Shown here: positions 17,306-27,115 of the stretch, one piece after another
Layout: the number at the start of each line of letters is the position of its first letter
How positions within the stretch are numbered: the stretch's first letter is position 1
Source of the DNA: Litoreibacter roseus
GTDB taxonomy: Bacteria; Pseudomonadota; Alphaproteobacteria; Rhodobacterales; Rhodobacteraceae
Length of the DNA: 64,000 nt
NCBI RefSeq assembly: GCF_009811795.1
Contig: NZ_BLJE01000001.1
Coordinates: forward strand, 1,054,001-1,118,000
Reading direction: 5' to 3'
Translations under genes and position numbers: made by a program
Notes under the pieces: model-generated
Databases searched by the model: none
The model's input: the letters and a program-made list of their open reading frames with translations, nothing else
What the model was told of the DNA's origin: nothing

Positions 17306-18343
17306 TCAGATTTGAACGTGCCAATGCAGCGGCATGCCGGGATCGAAGACCGTGACAGGGCCATCGCCTGTCTCGATCTTGTCTGGATAGGTGACGGGAT
17401 CGCCTTTGGTCAGCGTGACGGTGTCGTCATTTGGCTGCAGTTTGTAAAAGGCCGGACCGTGAAGCGAGGCAAAGCCTTCCAGCTTGTCCAGAGCACCCTC
17501 CTGCTCGAACACTTCGGCGAGGATCGAAAGCGTGTTGGTCGCCGTAAAGCAGCCAGCGCACCCGCAGGCATGTTCCTTCAAATTGTCCGTGTGCGGGGCG
17601 CTGTCGGTGCCCAGAAAGAAGGACTGGTCGCCGGACGTCGCGGCCTTGCGCAGCGCCAAACGATGCTCTTCGCGCTTGGCGACCGGCAAGCAATAATAGT
17701 GAGGCTTGATGCCGCCTACCAAGATGTCGTTGCGATTGATGACGAGATGGTGCGTCGTGATCGTTGCGGCCAGATCGTCCCCCCCGGCCTGCGCATATTC
17801 AACGCCCTGTTGGGTCGTGATATGCTCCATCACAACGCGCAAGCCAGGGATATCCCGACGCAGGGGATCAAGAACGGTGTCGATGAAGACCGCTTCGCGA
17901 TCAAAGATGTCGACATCGGCGTCGGTGACCTCTCCGTGGACACAAAGTGGCAAGCCAATTTGCGCCATGTTTTCAAGCACACGCTTTACTTTGCTAAAGT
18001 CTCGGACGCCGGCTGCGGAATTGGTTGTGGCGCCCGCGGGATAGAGCTTGACAGCCGTGATCAATCCGATTTCGGCAGCCGCGCGAAGGTCCTTAACCTC
18101 GGTTTCTTCCGTCAGATAAAGCGTCATCAAAGGTCGGAAATCGCTGTTCAAAGGTTTGGCGGCCAAAATGCGATCACGATATGCAGCGGCATTGGCCGCG
18201 GTAACGACCGGTGGCACCAGATTGGGCATGATCAGGGCCCGGGCAAAGTGCCTGGCGGTTTCCGGCAACACGCCCTTTAGCATCTCGCCGTCTCGCAAAT
18301 GAAGGTGCCAGTCATCGGGTCTGCGGAGCGTTAGTGTGGTCAT
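17306..18343 (-). CDS. pyrC: Dihydroorotase (class II)
   Basis: PyrC closes carbamoyl-aspartate to dihydroorotate. It has the binuclear zinc site of the amidohydrolase fold: the histidines in [11 protein letters not shown], the lysine to be carboxylated in [14 protein letters not shown], further ligands in LCVHGEVTD and VVMEHITT, and the aspartate in [10 protein letters not shown]. The length of 345 residues matches E. coli PyrC (348), so it is the shorter type II enzyme. The ATG at 18343 ([13 protein letters not shown]) is chosen; the open frame continues upstream through the ureD start region without homology. pyrE follows after 23 bases. Confidence 0.97.
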   Translation of the reverse strand: MTTLTLRRPDDWHLHLRDGEMLKGVLPETARHFARALIMPNLVPPVVTAANAAAYRDRILAAKPLNSDFRPLMTLYLTEETEVKDLRAAAEIGLITAVKLYPAGATTNSAAGVRDFSKVKRVLENMAQIGLPLCVHGEVTDADVDIFDREAVFIDTVLDPLRRDIPGLRVVMEHITTQQGVEYAQAGGDDLAATITTHHLVINRNDILVGGIKPHYYCLPVAKREEHRLALRKAATSGDQSFFLGTDSAPHTDNLKEHACGCAGCFTATNTLSILAEVFEQEGALDKLEGFASLHGPAFYKLQPNDDTVTLTKGDPVTYPDKIETGDGPVTVFDPGMPLHWHVQI

Positions 18344-18530
18344 TGGTGCCTCGGTCCAGTGTTGCCATGGCTTAGCGCCTGGCAGTGACCTTGGCCAGAT
18401 GAAGGAGGCGCGGAACTGCTTAAAAATGAGGCAGGTAAGGCGGTAAATCGCAAAATCCCGTGCTGGGGTGGTGGTGCCGTTTGCAAGAGGCGTCAGCGAC
18501 CGCCAACTATGAGGTCGAGGGGTAATGTGA

Positions 18531-19340
18531 ATGTTTGACAATCCGGTGCGGTCTGACCTTCAGCGCGTGCGTGGGCGCGCGACCGTTGGGCTGTCGTCTA
18601 AGGGATTGAAAACCCTTCACCAGTCGGGATCTGCCAAAGCGCTCTTGCCGCGCGTGCAGGGCACGCCGGAGGTGGTGTTTCTGAACACAGCAGGTGGCGT
18701 GACTGGCGGGGATGACCTGTCCTACGCGCTTGCGCTTGCGCCTGATACAGAAGCGCTCGCCACGACGCAGACGGCTGAGCGCATCTACCGGAGTACGGGC
18801 GACACGGGCTCTGTTACGGTGAAGCTGGAGGTCGGTGCGCGCAGTGTTCTGTCTTGGGTCCCGCAGGAAACGATCGTGTTCGACGGCGCAGCCCTTACCC
18901 GCCGAACCGAGGTCGATCTCGCCCCGTTTGCGGCCTTTCTGATGTCAGAAATGATCGTGCTTGGAAGGCAAGCGATGGGCGAAACGGTGCGCTTCAGCAA
19001 TGTGCGGGATGCGCGCGTGATCCGCAGGGACGGCCAGGTGATCTACCGGGACACGCAGCGTATCCACGACGATGTTCTGGCAGACGGCGACAATCCGGCC
19101 TTGCTCGACGGCGCACGCGCGTTGGGACTGATCGGGTTTTTTGCTGAAGCGGCCCCGCTGCACACTGATGCGTTGCGGGCGATATTGGCGCATCACCCGG
19201 TGCGGTCCGGCGTGTCGGGTTGGGATGGACGGGTGATGATCCGACTTCTGGCCGAAGACGCGTTCCAGTTGCGGCGGGCGGTGGTTGCGTGTGTTGAGAT
19301 GTTGCGTGGCGCGCCGATGCCGCGCGTGTGGCAGATGTGA
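18531..19340 (+). CDS. ureD: Urease accessory protein UreD
   Basis: UreD is the scaffold that, with UreF and UreG, delivers nickel to apo-urease. The 269-residue protein shows the family elements [21 protein letters not shown], split here as [10 protein letters not shown], then [11 protein letters not shown] and [14 protein letters not shown]. It is the first gene of the urease operon and starts with ATG at 18531 after GAGG-rich sequence. The 187-base gap to pyrC on the other strand must hold divergent promoters; I could not identify a clear NtrC-type site there. ureA starts 8 nt after its stop. Confidence 0.95.
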   Translation: MFDNPVRSDLQRVRGRATVGLSSKGLKTLHQSGSAKALLPRVQGTPEVVFLNTAGGVTGGDDLSYALALAPDTEALATTQTAERIYRSTGDTGSVTVKLEVGARSVLSWVPQETIVFDGAALTRRTEVDLAPFAAFLMSEMIVLGRQAMGETVRFSNVRDARVIRRDGQVIYRDTQRIHDDVLADGDNPALLDGARALGLIGFFAEAAPLHTDALRAILAHHPVRSGVSGWDGRVMIRLLAEDAFQLRRAVVACVEMLRGAPMPRVWQM

Positions 19341-19347
19341 GAAAAAG

Positions 19348-19650
19348 ATGAACCTGACACCAAGAGAAAAAGACAAGCTGCTGATCAGTCTGGCCGCCAT
19401 GGTGGCCCGCGGCCGGCTGGAGCGGGGCGTGAAGTTGAACCACCCGGAGGCCATCGCCCTCATCACAGATTTTGTCGTCGAAGGGGCACGCGACGGGCGC
19501 AGTGTGGCCGACCTGATGGACGCAGGCGCCCATGTCGTACGCGCCGATCAGTGTATGGTCGGCATTCCCGAAATGATCCACGATGTACAGGTCGAAGCGA
19601 CGTTTCCAGATGGGACGAAGCTTGTGACCGTTCACCATCCTATTCGATAA
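19348..19650 (+). CDS. ureA: Urease gamma subunit
   Basis: This is the small structural subunit of urease, 100 residues, normal length. It begins [20 protein letters not shown] and contains the family signature around [21 protein letters not shown], and near the end [18 protein letters not shown]. The start at 19348 follows GAGAAAAAG only 8 nt after the ureD stop; an in-frame upstream extension lies inside ureD. Unlike the common ureA-ureB order, a Tat-exported cyclase gene follows it. Confidence 0.98.
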   Translation: MNLTPREKDKLLISLAAMVARGRLERGVKLNHPEAIALITDFVVEGARDGRSVADLMDAGAHVVRADQCMVGIPEMIHDVQVEATFPDGTKLVTVHHPIR

Positions 19651-19672
19651 CCGACCAAGAAGGAGAGCTGCG

Positions 19673-20485
19673 ATGTGCAATGCCTGTGTGATGGAAGCGG
19701 TCAAATCGCGAATGCTGTCGCGGCGCGATTTGTTCAAAGCGGGCGCAGCGGGAGCGGCTGTCGCGACTGTTGGTGCGGTTCCCGCGGCCTTGGCCGACGG
19801 GCATGGGTCAGTGCGGGACATGACACACGCCTACGATGAGACATTTCCCACGTTCTTCAATGAACCGGGCATCGGCTATGAGCAGAAGTTCAATTTTGCC
19901 GAAAACGGCTTCAACTTGTACCAGCTGTCAATCAACGAACACACCGGAACCCATATCGACGCGCCGCTGCATTTCTCGGAAGACGGAAGCTCCGTCGATG
20001 AGATCGAGGTCGGTGATCTGGTTGTCCCACTTTGCGTGATCGACATTCAGGAAAAGGCCGATGCCGACGCGGACGCGCAAGTGACGCCTGATGACTTGGA
20101 GGCGTGGATTTCTGCCAATGGTGATATTCCGGACAGGGCTTGTGTCGCGATGATGTCCGGGTGGGCCGGCAAAGTAGACGGCCCGGAATACAGAAATGCA
20201 GATGACGCGGGCACGATGCATTTTCCGGGTTTTCATATTGAGGCCACACAGATGCTGTTGGAGCAGACGTCCGCCAGCGCCTTGGCTGTCGACACTCTAT
20301 CGCTGGATCACGGGATCTCGGGGGACTTCGCGACACATTATGCTTGGCTTCCAGCAGGGCGGTACGGCATCGAAAATATCGCAGGTCTGGAGCAGGTGCC
20401 CGCGGCGGGCGCGACCCTGATTGTCGGTGCGCCGAAGCACAAACGCGGCACCGGTGGTCCTGCGCGCATCTTTGCGATGGTGTGA
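19673..20485 (+). CDS. Tat-exported cyclase-family hydrolase (kynurenine formamidase-like)
   Basis: The 270-residue protein has a twin-arginine signal (SRRDLFKAGAAGAAVATVGA, cut after ALA around residue 42) and a cyclase-family (PF04199-type) domain with the metal-binding HTGTHIDAPLHF motif (family pattern HxGTHxDxPxH) and a later DTLSLDHG element. Relatives include bacterial kynurenine formamidase and various amide or lactone hydrolases; the substrate here is unknown. Its own AAGGAGAG site precedes the ATG by 6 nt, and ureB starts 3 nt after its stop. It thus sits in the urease operon between two cytoplasmic subunits although it is exported folded to the periplasm. Confidence 0.88.
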   Translation: MCNACVMEAVKSRMLSRRDLFKAGAAGAAVATVGAVPAALADGHGSVRDMTHAYDETFPTFFNEPGIGYEQKFNFAENGFNLYQLSINEHTGTHIDAPLHFSEDGSSVDEIEVGDLVVPLCVIDIQEKADADADAQVTPDDLEAWISANGDIPDRACVAMMSGWAGKVDGPEYRNADDAGTMHFPGFHIEATQMLLEQTSASALAVDTLSLDHGISGDFATHYAWLPAGRYGIENIAGLEQVPAAGATLIVGAPKHKRGTGGPARIFAMV

Positions 20486-20488
20486 CCA

Positions 20489-20794
20489 GTGATCCCCGGT
20501 GAAATCATGGCCGCCACAGGAACGATCGTTCTGAATGAGGACAGCGAAGCTGTTGTTCTTGAGGTGTCCAACACAGGGGACCGGCCGGTGCAGGTTGGGT
20601 CGCACTACCATTTCGCCGAGGCCAATACAGGTTTGGCGTTCGACCGGGAGGTGGCGCATGGAATGCGCCTTGATATCGCTGCGGGCACGGCCGTCAGGTT
20701 CGAGCCCGGGCAAAAACGGGAGGTGACGCTCGTCCCAATCGGCGGCGCGCGCAAGATTTACGGGTTTAACCAGAAAGTGATGGGATCGTTGTGA
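20489..20794 (+). CDS. ureB: Urease beta subunit
   Basis: UreB is the second structural subunit of urease, 101 residues. It starts with GTG (read [18 protein letters not shown]), the usual MIPGE opening of the family, and contains [20 protein letters not shown] and the end [17 protein letters not shown]. The gene begins 3 nt after the cyclase stop and its own stop shares a base with the ATG of the next small gene (TGATG). It is therefore likely to be translated by reinitiation after the cyclase gene. Confidence 0.98.
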   Translation: MIPGEIMAATGTIVLNEDSEAVVLEVSNTGDRPVQVGSHYHFAEANTGLAFDREVAHGMRLDIAAGTAVRFEPGQKREVTLVPIGGARKIYGFNQKVMGSL

Positions 20795-21108
20795 TGGGAA
20801 AATATGCCTCCCCTTTGGATTTATGGCGCACGGGCATGGAAGTTTCCATGCTGGTGGCCGAAACGCAGGCCGTGATGACCTTGCGGATGATGGGTATGGC
20901 GGGCGTCTGGTCCGTGACGCCATCGGAAAACAGCCGGATGGTCAGTGAAAAGCTGCCTGCCTTTGCCAAATCCGCCACGGCGGCGGGGACCGCGATCATG
21001 ACCGGCAAGCGACCCGATCAGGTCATGTCGGCTGCCGTCAAGCCCCTGAGATCGAAGACGCGCGCCAACTCCCGCAGGTTGGCGAAACGTGGCCTGAAGG
21101 TGAAATAG
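20794..21108 (+). CDS. Small basic protein between ureB and ureC, unknown function
   Basis: The 104-residue protein starts [17 protein letters not shown]. It has a methionine- and alanine-rich middle (ETQAVMTLRMMGMAGVW), an Ala-Thr rich stretch (AKSATAAGTAIMTG), and a very basic C-terminal tail rich in Lys and Arg. I recall similar genes at this place in related Rhodobacterales, often labelled antifreeze protein, a label with no functional support. It is coupled to ureB by TGATG and ends 3 nt before ureC, so it should be made in step with urease. No signal peptide is visible. It may act in urease assembly or bind nucleic acid or membranes; function unknown. Confidence 0.8.
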   Translation: MGKYASPLDLWRTGMEVSMLVAETQAVMTLRMMGMAGVWSVTPSENSRMVSEKLPAFAKSATAAGTAIMTGKRPDQVMSAAVKPLRSKTRANSRRLAKRGLKVK

Positions 21109-21111
21109 CGT

Positions 21112-22803
21112 ATGCCTGCTAAGATCGACCGCGCCGACTATGCCGCGATGTACGGCCCCACCACCGGGGACAAGGTGCGTCTTGCTGACACGGACCTTGT
21201 GATTGAAGTTGAAAAAGACCTGACAACCTACGGGGAAGAGGTCAAATTTGGCGGCGGTAAGGTCATCCGCGATGGGATGGGACAGTCCCAAATGACCCGG
21301 GCAGGCGGCGCGGTTGACACGGTAATCACCAACGCGCTGATCGTCGATTACACTGGCATCTACAAAGCGGATGTCGGCCTGAAGGATGGACGCATCCACA
21401 AGATCGGCAAGGCGGGCAATCCGGACACTCAATCCGGGGTAGATATCATCATCGGTCCCGGGACCGAAGCGATTGCAGGGGAAGGCCGCATTCTGACCGC
21501 GGGTGCGATGGACGCGCATATCCACTTCATTTGCCCGCAGCAGATCGAGGACGCCCTGCACTCCGGCGTGACAACCATGCTGGGCGGCGGCACTGGGCCA
21601 GCCCACGGCACTTTGGCGACAACCTGCACGCCGGGTCCATGGCACATTGCGCGTATGCTGGGCGCGGTAGACAGCGTTCCGGTTAATATCGGCCTGTCGG
21701 GGAAGGGCAATGCTTCACAGCCAGAACCCATTGAGGAAATGGTGCGTGCGGGGGCCTGCGCATTGAAACTTCATGAGGATTGGGGGACGACCCCCGGCGC
21801 GATTGATTGCTGCCTTACAGTCGCAGATCAGATGGACGTGCAGGTCATGATCCACACGGACACGCTGAACGAGAGCGGATTCGTCGAGAATACGCTTGGG
21901 GCCATCGGCGACCGGACGATCCACGCGTTTCACACCGAAGGGGCAGGCGGCGGGCATGCGCCCGACATCATGAAGGTCGTCAGTAGCCAGAACGTGATCC
22001 CGTCCTCGACCAACCCCACGATGCCTTACACTGTCAACACGCTGGAAGAGCATCTGGACATGTTGATGGTTTGCCACCATCTCGACAAATCGATCCCCGA
22101 GGATGTGGCCTTCGCGGAAAGCCGAATTCGAAAAGAGACCATAGCCGCCGAAGATATCCTGCACGACATGGGCGCGTTTTCGATCATTGCGTCCGACAGC
22201 CAGGCCATGGGACGGGTGGGCGAGGTTTTGATCCGCACATGGCAAACTGCCGACAAGATGAAAAAGCAGCGCGGACGGCTGGCGGACGAAAGCGGGGACA
22301 ACGACAATTTCCGAGTTCGCCGCTACATTGCGAAATACACAATCAACCCGGCGGTGGCCCATGGGATAAGTAGCCATATCGGGTCCATTGAAGAGGGCAA
22401 GCGTGCCGATCTGTGCCTCTGGAACCCCGCGTTTTTTGGAGTGAAACCCGAGATGACGCTGATCGGGGGCATGATTGCCTGCGCGCAGATGGGCGATCCA
22501 AATGCCTCTATTCCAACGCCGCAGCCTGTCTACAGCAGGCCCATGTTTGGCGCGATGGAACGCTCGGTCGAACACTGCTCCGTCACGTTTGTCAGTGACG
22601 CATTCGAAGGGTTGGATCTCGACAAGGACACGGTCGCCGTCTCGGACACGCGCGGCATCGGCAAGTCGGATATGCGGCTGAACGATGCGACGCCAAAAGT
22701 TGAGGTCGACCCTGAAACCTACGAGGTGCGTGCGGACGGCGAAATTCTGACCTGTGAGCCTGCCACCGAACTGCCCATGGCGCAGCGGTACTTTCTGTTC
22801 TAG
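21112..22803 (+). CDS. ureC: Urease alpha (catalytic) subunit
   Basis: UreC carries the two-nickel active site that hydrolyses urea to ammonia and carbamate. The 563-residue protein has all the ligands: H136 and H138 ([10 protein letters not shown]), the lysine to be carbamylated K219 ([12 protein letters not shown]), histidines in [12 protein letters not shown] and [15 protein letters not shown], the flap region [20 protein letters not shown] with its mobile cysteine and histidine, and the aspartate in [13 protein letters not shown]. Nothing essential is missing, so the enzyme should be active. It lies 3 nt after the 104-residue gene and is followed by a lipoprotein gene. Confidence 0.99.
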   Translation: MPAKIDRADYAAMYGPTTGDKVRLADTDLVIEVEKDLTTYGEEVKFGGGKVIRDGMGQSQMTRAGGAVDTVITNALIVDYTGIYKADVGLKDGRIHKIGKAGNPDTQSGVDIIIGPGTEAIAGEGRILTAGAMDAHIHFICPQQIEDALHSGVTTMLGGGTGPAHGTLATTCTPGPWHIARMLGAVDSVPVNIGLSGKGNASQPEPIEEMVRAGACALKLHEDWGTTPGAIDCCLTVADQMDVQVMIHTDTLNESGFVENTLGAIGDRTIHAFHTEGAGGGHAPDIMKVVSSQNVIPSSTNPTMPYTVNTLEEHLDMLMVCHHLDKSIPEDVAFAESRIRKETIAAEDILHDMGAFSIIASDSQAMGRVGEVLIRTWQTADKMKKQRGRLADESGDNDNFRVRRYIAKYTINPAVAHGISSHIGSIEEGKRADLCLWNPAFFGVKPEMTLIGGMIACAQMGDPNASIPTPQPVYSRPMFGAMERSVEHCSVTFVSDAFEGLDLDKDTVAVSDTRGIGKSDMRLNDATPKVEVDPETYEVRADGEILTCEPATELPMAQRYFLF

Positions 22804-22825
22804 TCTCGCTCGGCGGAGGAAACTT

Positions 22826-23113
22826 ATGAAAAAATTCGGTTTTTTGCTCGCGCTCGCTGCATGCAGCCCGGTGCTTTACAACGTCCCTGGAGTCCGTGAG
22901 GCGCAAGCCTCCGAAGTGGTGAATTGCAGACTGGTCGGCACCGTCGTTGGCAAGCCGGGAGTCTTCGGACCGCTGAAGGATATCGGCCTGCGAGACGCGC
23001 GGCGCGCTGCCCTTGAAGCTGCGACCAACCTCGGAGCCAACACAGTGGTTTTCGATCCCATCCCGGAGGGACAGGACGTCTACGAACTGCCGGGTCAGGC
23101 TTATGTTTGCTGA
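22826..23113 (+). CDS. Small lipoprotein, function unknown
   Basis: The 95-residue protein has a short lipoprotein signal (MKKFGFLLALAAC, lipobox LAAC) and a compact domain with VVNCRLVGTVVGKPG, ARRAALEAATNLGANTVVFD and a C-terminal cysteine. The layout, with two cysteines and an ALEAA.NLGANTVV helix, resembles DUF4156/RcsF-like small outer membrane lipoproteins, a tentative comparison. The ATG at 22826 follows GGAGGAAACTT, a strong ribosome site, 22 nt after ureC. Its place in a urease operon is unexplained. Confidence 0.78.
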   Translation: MKKFGFLLALAACSPVLYNVPGVREAQASEVVNCRLVGTVVGKPGVFGPLKDIGLRDARRAALEAATNLGANTVVFDPIPEGQDVYELPGQAYVC

Positions 23114-23256
23114 TAAGTCCCTGTCGTAAATCGTTAAAATGAGTTCCATGCAGAATACGCAAGGCGGGAATGCGAAGATGTCCGTCGATATGACAGCCAG
23201 CCTGACTTATCTACCAGATCAAAGGGGGGGCAACCCTAGAGAACTGGAGAGTAGCG

Positions 23257-23475
23257 ATGGCATTCATCATAGAAAAGTACAGCACAGGCATTTTCGACGG
23301 CATCGGCGCCTTTTTCCGTGGCCTTGGCCGTGGACTGACAATGGCGTCAGCTGCCAACGCGCGGATCGCGCAAATGGATCGTCTGAACGCAAAGACAGAC
23401 GACGAATTGGCCAAACTTGGCCTGCGCCGCGAAGATATCGTGCGTCACGTGTTCAAGGACATCCTGTACATCTGA
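23257..23475 (+). CDS. DUF1127-type small protein
   Basis: The 72-residue protein has an N-terminal hydrophobic/amphipathic part (GIFDGIGAFFRGLGRGLTM) and a C-terminal DUF1127-like motif (LNAKTDDELAKLGLRREDIV). DUF1127 proteins in alphaproteobacteria are small, often stress-regulated and some bind RNA; this one is longer than the roughly 45-residue minimal type. It starts with ATG at 23257 after CTGGAGAG and lies between the lipoprotein and ureE. The 143-base gap before it (23114-23256) is large for this operon, so it may have its own promoter. Confidence 0.8.
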   Translation: MAFIIEKYSTGIFDGIGAFFRGLGRGLTMASAANARIAQMDRLNAKTDDELAKLGLRREDIVRHVFKDILYI

Positions 23476-23491
23476 CTTTCGGGGGCGCCGC

Positions 23492-23944
23492 ATGACGGAT
23501 TTGCCCCGAGCCCATAAGATTGAACGCGAAGCGCGAGATGCCACAGACGCGATAAATCTGACCTATGACGCGCGATTGCTGCGCCGAAAACGCCTGACCA
23601 GTGACGCTGGCCGGGCGTTTATCGTTGATCTGCCCGAAGTCATCAGTCTGAACCATGGGGACGCTTTTGTGCTGGAAGACGGCACGAAAATCCTTGTGCA
23701 AGCTGCCGATGAAGCGTTGCTGAAGGTGCGCGGCCATCTCCCGCGGCTGGCGTGGCATATTGGAAACCGCCACGCACCTTGCGAAATTGCCGATGATCAC
23801 CTTCTCATTCAGGCCGATCACGTCATGCGCCAGATGCTCGAAGGGCTTGGGGCGGATGTCGCCGAAGTGATGATGCCCTTCTCCCCCGAGGGCGGTGCCT
23901 ACGGCGAGGGCCGCACCTTCGCGCACAGTCATGTCCACGATTGA
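23492..23944 (+). CDS. ureE: Urease accessory protein UreE (nickel chaperone)
   Basis: UreE carries nickel to the UreDFG complex. The 150-residue protein has the peptide-binding N-terminal domain and the metal-binding domain with GNRHAPCEI and the conserved ADHVMRQMLEGLG histidine. The C-terminus has a short histidine-containing tail, HSHVHD, in place of the long poly-His tail of some homologs. The ATG at 23492 (MTDLPRAHKIERE) is chosen because the frame further upstream overlaps the DUF1127 gene. It overlaps ureF by 14 nt. Confidence 0.95.
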   Translation: MTDLPRAHKIEREARDATDAINLTYDARLLRRKRLTSDAGRAFIVDLPEVISLNHGDAFVLEDGTKILVQAADEALLKVRGHLPRLAWHIGNRHAPCEIADDHLLIQADHVMRQMLEGLGADVAEVMMPFSPEGGAYGEGRTFAHSHVHD

Positions 23945-24557
23945 TCGGCTCAGTCTTGTTCAGTGGCTGTCGCCGGCGTTTCCCGTGGGCGGCTATGCAT
24001 ATTCTCACGGGCTTGAGCAGTCCATCGCGCGAGGGGATGTATCCGATGCAGACAGCTTCGCGTGTTGGCTGAGGTCAATCCTAACCCATGGGGCCGGGCG
24101 CAGTGATGCGATCTTGCTGTGTTGCGCGCTGCGCGGAGACAACGTGGCAGACGAGGCGCGCGCGTTTTGTCCCAGCTCGGAACGCTGGGTGGAAACCATT
24201 GATCAGGGACGCGCCTTTCTGGCGGTGACAAACAGCCTCTATGGCGAAGCCCGGGCGCCCGCGGCGCTCCCGGTCGCGGTGGGGTTGGTCGCGCAATGCT
24301 TGTCCCTTTCTGGCGCCGAGGTCGCCGCGATCTATCTGCATAGCTTTGCGTCCAACCTGGTCTCGGCAGCGGTGCGGTTCGTGCCCTTGGGCCAGACTGC
24401 CGGACAGGCTGTTCTGAATACGTTGCACCCAATGCTTGTGACTCTCGCGGAGGAGGCAGAGCATGCGACTGTCGATCAGATCGGCACTTCTGTCTTCGGC
24501 GCAGATCTGGCGGCAATGGAACATGAGGTGATGGATGTACGGGTGTTTCGGACATGA
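23931..24557 (+). CDS. ureF: Urease accessory protein UreF
   Basis: UreF acts as the checkpoint protein in the UreDFG nickel-insertion complex. The 208-residue all-helical protein shows the family start [20 protein letters not shown] and the GLEQSI element, then LYLHSF-like [20 protein letters not shown] and the conserved [10 protein letters not shown] segment. Its ATG (23931) lies 14 nt inside the end of ureE and its stop overlaps the ureG start by 4 nt, so E, F and G are translationally coupled. Confidence 0.96.
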   Translation: MSTIDRLSLVQWLSPAFPVGGYAYSHGLEQSIARGDVSDADSFACWLRSILTHGAGRSDAILLCCALRGDNVADEARAFCPSSERWVETIDQGRAFLAVTNSLYGEARAPAALPVAVGLVAQCLSLSGAEVAAIYLHSFASNLVSAAVRFVPLGQTAGQAVLNTLHPMLVTLAEEAEHATVDQIGTSVFGADLAAMEHEVMDVRVFRT

Positions 24558-25174
24558 GTGATACCGGACCTCTGCGCGTAGGCATTGGCGGACCAGTGGG
24601 GGCTGGCAAGACCAGCCTGACGGCGGCGCTGTGTAAGGCGATGACGCCTGATTACTCGGTTGCCGTGATCACCAACGATATCTTTACCCGCGAAGACGCG
24701 GAGTTTCTGATGCGCGCGCAAGTGCTGCCACAGGATCGCATTCGCGGTGTCGAAACAGGTGGTTGCCCCCATACGGCTATCCGCGAGGATGCATCTATCA
24801 ATCTGGCGGCGGTCTCGGATCTGCGGGCTTCAATTCCCGATCTTGATGTCATTCTGATCGAAAGCGGTGGGGATAACCTTGCAGCGACTTTCAGTCCCGA
24901 GCTTGCGGACCTTTCGATCTATGTCATCGACACGGCGGCAGGGCAGGACATTCCCCGGAAACGAGGACCGGGCGTGACGCGGTCTGATCTTCTCATCGTG
25001 AACAAGACCGATCTCGCACCCTATGTCGGGGTCGATCTGGATATGCTGGAGCAGGACACCAAGACCGCGCGGGGAGATTTGCCTTACGTTCTGGCGGAGG
25101 TCAAAAACGGTCGCGGCATATCGGACGTCGTGGCGTTTCTTGAGCGCGAAGGGGGCCTATCCAGGTCAAAGTGA
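24554..25174 (+). CDS. ureG: Urease accessory GTPase UreG
   Basis: UreG is the GTPase that drives nickel insertion into urease. The 206-residue protein has the P-loop [13 protein letters not shown], the nickel-binding Cys-Pro-His in [17 protein letters not shown], the [15 protein letters not shown] element and the guanine-specific [10 protein letters not shown]. It closes the urease operon. Its last 9 nt overlap the end of the convergent glycosyltransferase-like gene, so there is no room for a separate intergenic terminator. Confidence 0.98.
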   Translation: MSDTGPLRVGIGGPVGAGKTSLTAALCKAMTPDYSVAVITNDIFTREDAEFLMRAQVLPQDRIRGVETGGCPHTAIREDASINLAAVSDLRASIPDLDVILIESGGDNLAATFSPELADLSIYVIDTAAGQDIPRKRGPGVTRSDLLIVNKTDLAPYVGVDLDMLEQDTKTARGDLPYVLAEVKNGRGISDVVAFLEREGGLSRSK

Positions 25175-26968
25175 CTTTTCACGCGCTTTCGCTGCTTGAG
25201 CGAGCCGTTTGTTGGCAGCGTTGAGTGCCCGTCGAAATACCGGGCCGGGACCGTTGGCCATCACATGTCCTGCAAGCAGGTAGACCCGGTAAGGATGTTT
25301 CTCAGGGTCGATCATCCGTAACAACTGTCTGAGGTAACGTCGGAATGTCCGGCGTGCCCGGAGCATTTGATAAAATTTTGTCTGCGTGAGTGTTCCATCC
25401 ACGCAGGCCCCCACGACGGGCTTCAAGAGCCCCATCTGGATCAGCCCACTGGCAATCCTATGCCCCTGAAAACGGCATTTGAGCTTGGTGATGTTCTGGC
25501 CGCGAAAGAGCGCCGCATGCATCGCGTCGGCATCTTCCCGAGGGTCGTAAAGAATAAAGACCTCTTTTGCGCCTTGCACCATGTCCGGTGCATACCCGTA
25601 GGAAGTATTGAAATCGCGGATCCATGCCTTCTGGTAACGCTTTTCCCAAGGGGCAACGTCCCGGTCCAATGTTGCTTGGGGGCTGATTGCAACAACTGTC
25701 GCGTCGGGGCAGGCCGCGGAAAACGCGCAGGCTGCATATCCGCCCATAGAGGCGCCATAGAAAACGACTGTGTCGAACTGATCGAAGAACTTCTCTGATT
25801 TCAAACGATCGAAAAATTTGGTGACATCCGTATCCCGGTACCATGTCCAGCCATGGGCCATAAGGCCGAGGATGGACCATCCCTGCGACTGCACAAAATC
25901 AAAGCCCCACGGCAGGCGACCTTCGTTGTTGGAATAGACATGGTCGAGGTTTTCGAACGTGACAATAAGGGTCTTGCCGCTTTTGACAAACAAAGCGCTG
26001 TGTTCGGGGCCGACCCGCTCAAAAAAGCCCTTCTCATCGCCAAGCGCTTTCAACTCGTCTGTCCATGCGGCCCGTGGCGCAGGGGCGATATCGACCGCAG
26101 CTGCGGATTTTGCTGGTGGCGCCTCATCTGACTTGTGAGGGTTCTTCTGCGGCAAGGGCGCTTCAGACGGTACGATGTCATGCAGCGTTAGAAGCCGTCC
26201 GATCAGGCTTTCGGGATGTGGTTCGCCGCCTTCACGCTCGACGATCCGCATGCGCATCCGGCGGCCCCAGAAGTGGATCGAGAGAGTGTTGTCCGTCACA
26301 TATTGGCTGAGATCCAGATTGGGCTTCAACATCAAACGGCGTTTCTTGAAGCTGATCGGGAAAAGAGCCTCAATCGGCATCGCATATTTGTGCTCACCCG
26401 ATTTATGGAGAAAATGGGTCAGGGCCTGCGGTCCCCAAACCCCCCAGCTTTGTTCCCCTACATGAACCGGCGTGCCGGCCTCTTTCTGGGCGATCATGTC
26501 CGCTTTGGTTGCGTCATCGAACCAGTCAGGGATTGCATATTCATCTGAGGTAAAATCGATCAGCCCCGCCAGCGCGTCGCTGTCCTGCGGCAGGCCGACG
26601 ACACCGTTGTTGATGTGCCGGTTGCTTTCCCAACCGTGGAAATGACCATTGGAAGTCGTGAATTCCTTGACGCAATAAGCATCCGTGTCAGCCCAGATTG
26701 TCCGGTCGCATTTGGCGAGCATATTGTAGCGCCACTTGTCCGCCTGTGGCGCGGGGGATCCAGTTCGTTTGTGGGCGATCACGTTGCCAAGCGGCATGAT
26801 CTCGTTGGCATCGGCAATTTCGATGCCGTCGGGAATATTGCCGACATCGCCGTAGGTGTACATTTTCACATGATGACCTGCGTCGCGGAAAGATGTGGCA
26901 CACAGTTGTTCCATGTAAGAGAGGTTGCCGCCGATCCAGAGCTGCGCAATCTGGTATTCTTTTGCCAA
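25166..26968 (-). CDS. Two-domain protein: glycosyltransferase-like N-terminus fused to alpha/beta-hydrolase-like C-terminus
   Basis: The 600-residue protein has an N-terminal domain like GT32/capsular-type transferases, with [20 protein letters not shown] containing a DXD-type motif (D94, D96) and [14 protein letters not shown]. After a Pro/Ala-rich linker near residues 275-305 comes an alpha/beta-hydrolase-like domain with a nucleophile elbow [15 protein letters not shown] (Ser407), a candidate acid in [11 protein letters not shown] and a candidate histidine in RFQGHRIAS. It may add and trim or acylate a sugar, but no substrate is readable. The start appears to be TTG (26968), needed to complete the N-terminal strand. 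It is divergent from the other two transferase genes across a 147-base gap. Confidence 0.72.
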   Translation of the reverse strand: MAKEYQIAQLWIGGNLSYMEQLCATSFRDAGHHVKMYTYGDVGNIPDGIEIADANEIMPLGNVIAHKRTGSPAPQADKWRYNMLAKCDRTIWADTDAYCVKEFTTSNGHFHGWESNRHINNGVVGLPQDSDALAGLIDFTSDEYAIPDWFDDATKADMIAQKEAGTPVHVGEQSWGVWGPQALTHFLHKSGEHKYAMPIEALFPISFKKRRLMLKPNLDLSQYVTDNTLSIHFWGRRMRMRIVEREGGEPHPESLIGRLLTLHDIVPSEAPLPQKNPHKSDEAPPAKSAAAVDIAPAPRAAWTDELKALGDEKGFFERVGPEHSALFVKSGKTLIVTFENLDHVYSNNEGRLPWGFDFVQSQGWSILGLMAHGWTWYRDTDVTKFFDRLKSEKFFDQFDTVVFYGASMGGYAACAFSAACPDATVVAISPQATLDRDVAPWEKRYQKAWIRDFNTSYGYAPDMVQGAKEVFILYDPREDADAMHAALFRGQNITKLKCRFQGHRIASGLIQMGLLKPVVGACVDGTLTQTKFYQMLRARRTFRRYLRQLLRMIDPEKHPYRVYLLAGHVMANGPGPVFRRALNAANKRLAQAAKAREKSL

Positions 26969-27115
26969 AGCTCCGCCTTTTCGACCTTTGCCCGATCCGA
27001 CAGATTAACCCTGCCTTATCCTCATGCTGTTTCGATTCTCGCAAAGGACAGGTTAAAACGCAATGAAAAGGTGATTCGCACGCGACAGACGGATCACGGA
27101 GCAGGCAGACCACCC

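Noticed and set aside
23139-23495. A 118-codon frame overlapping the DUF1127 gene
   Set aside because: It overlaps a better-supported gene in another frame, has no ribosome site and no domain.
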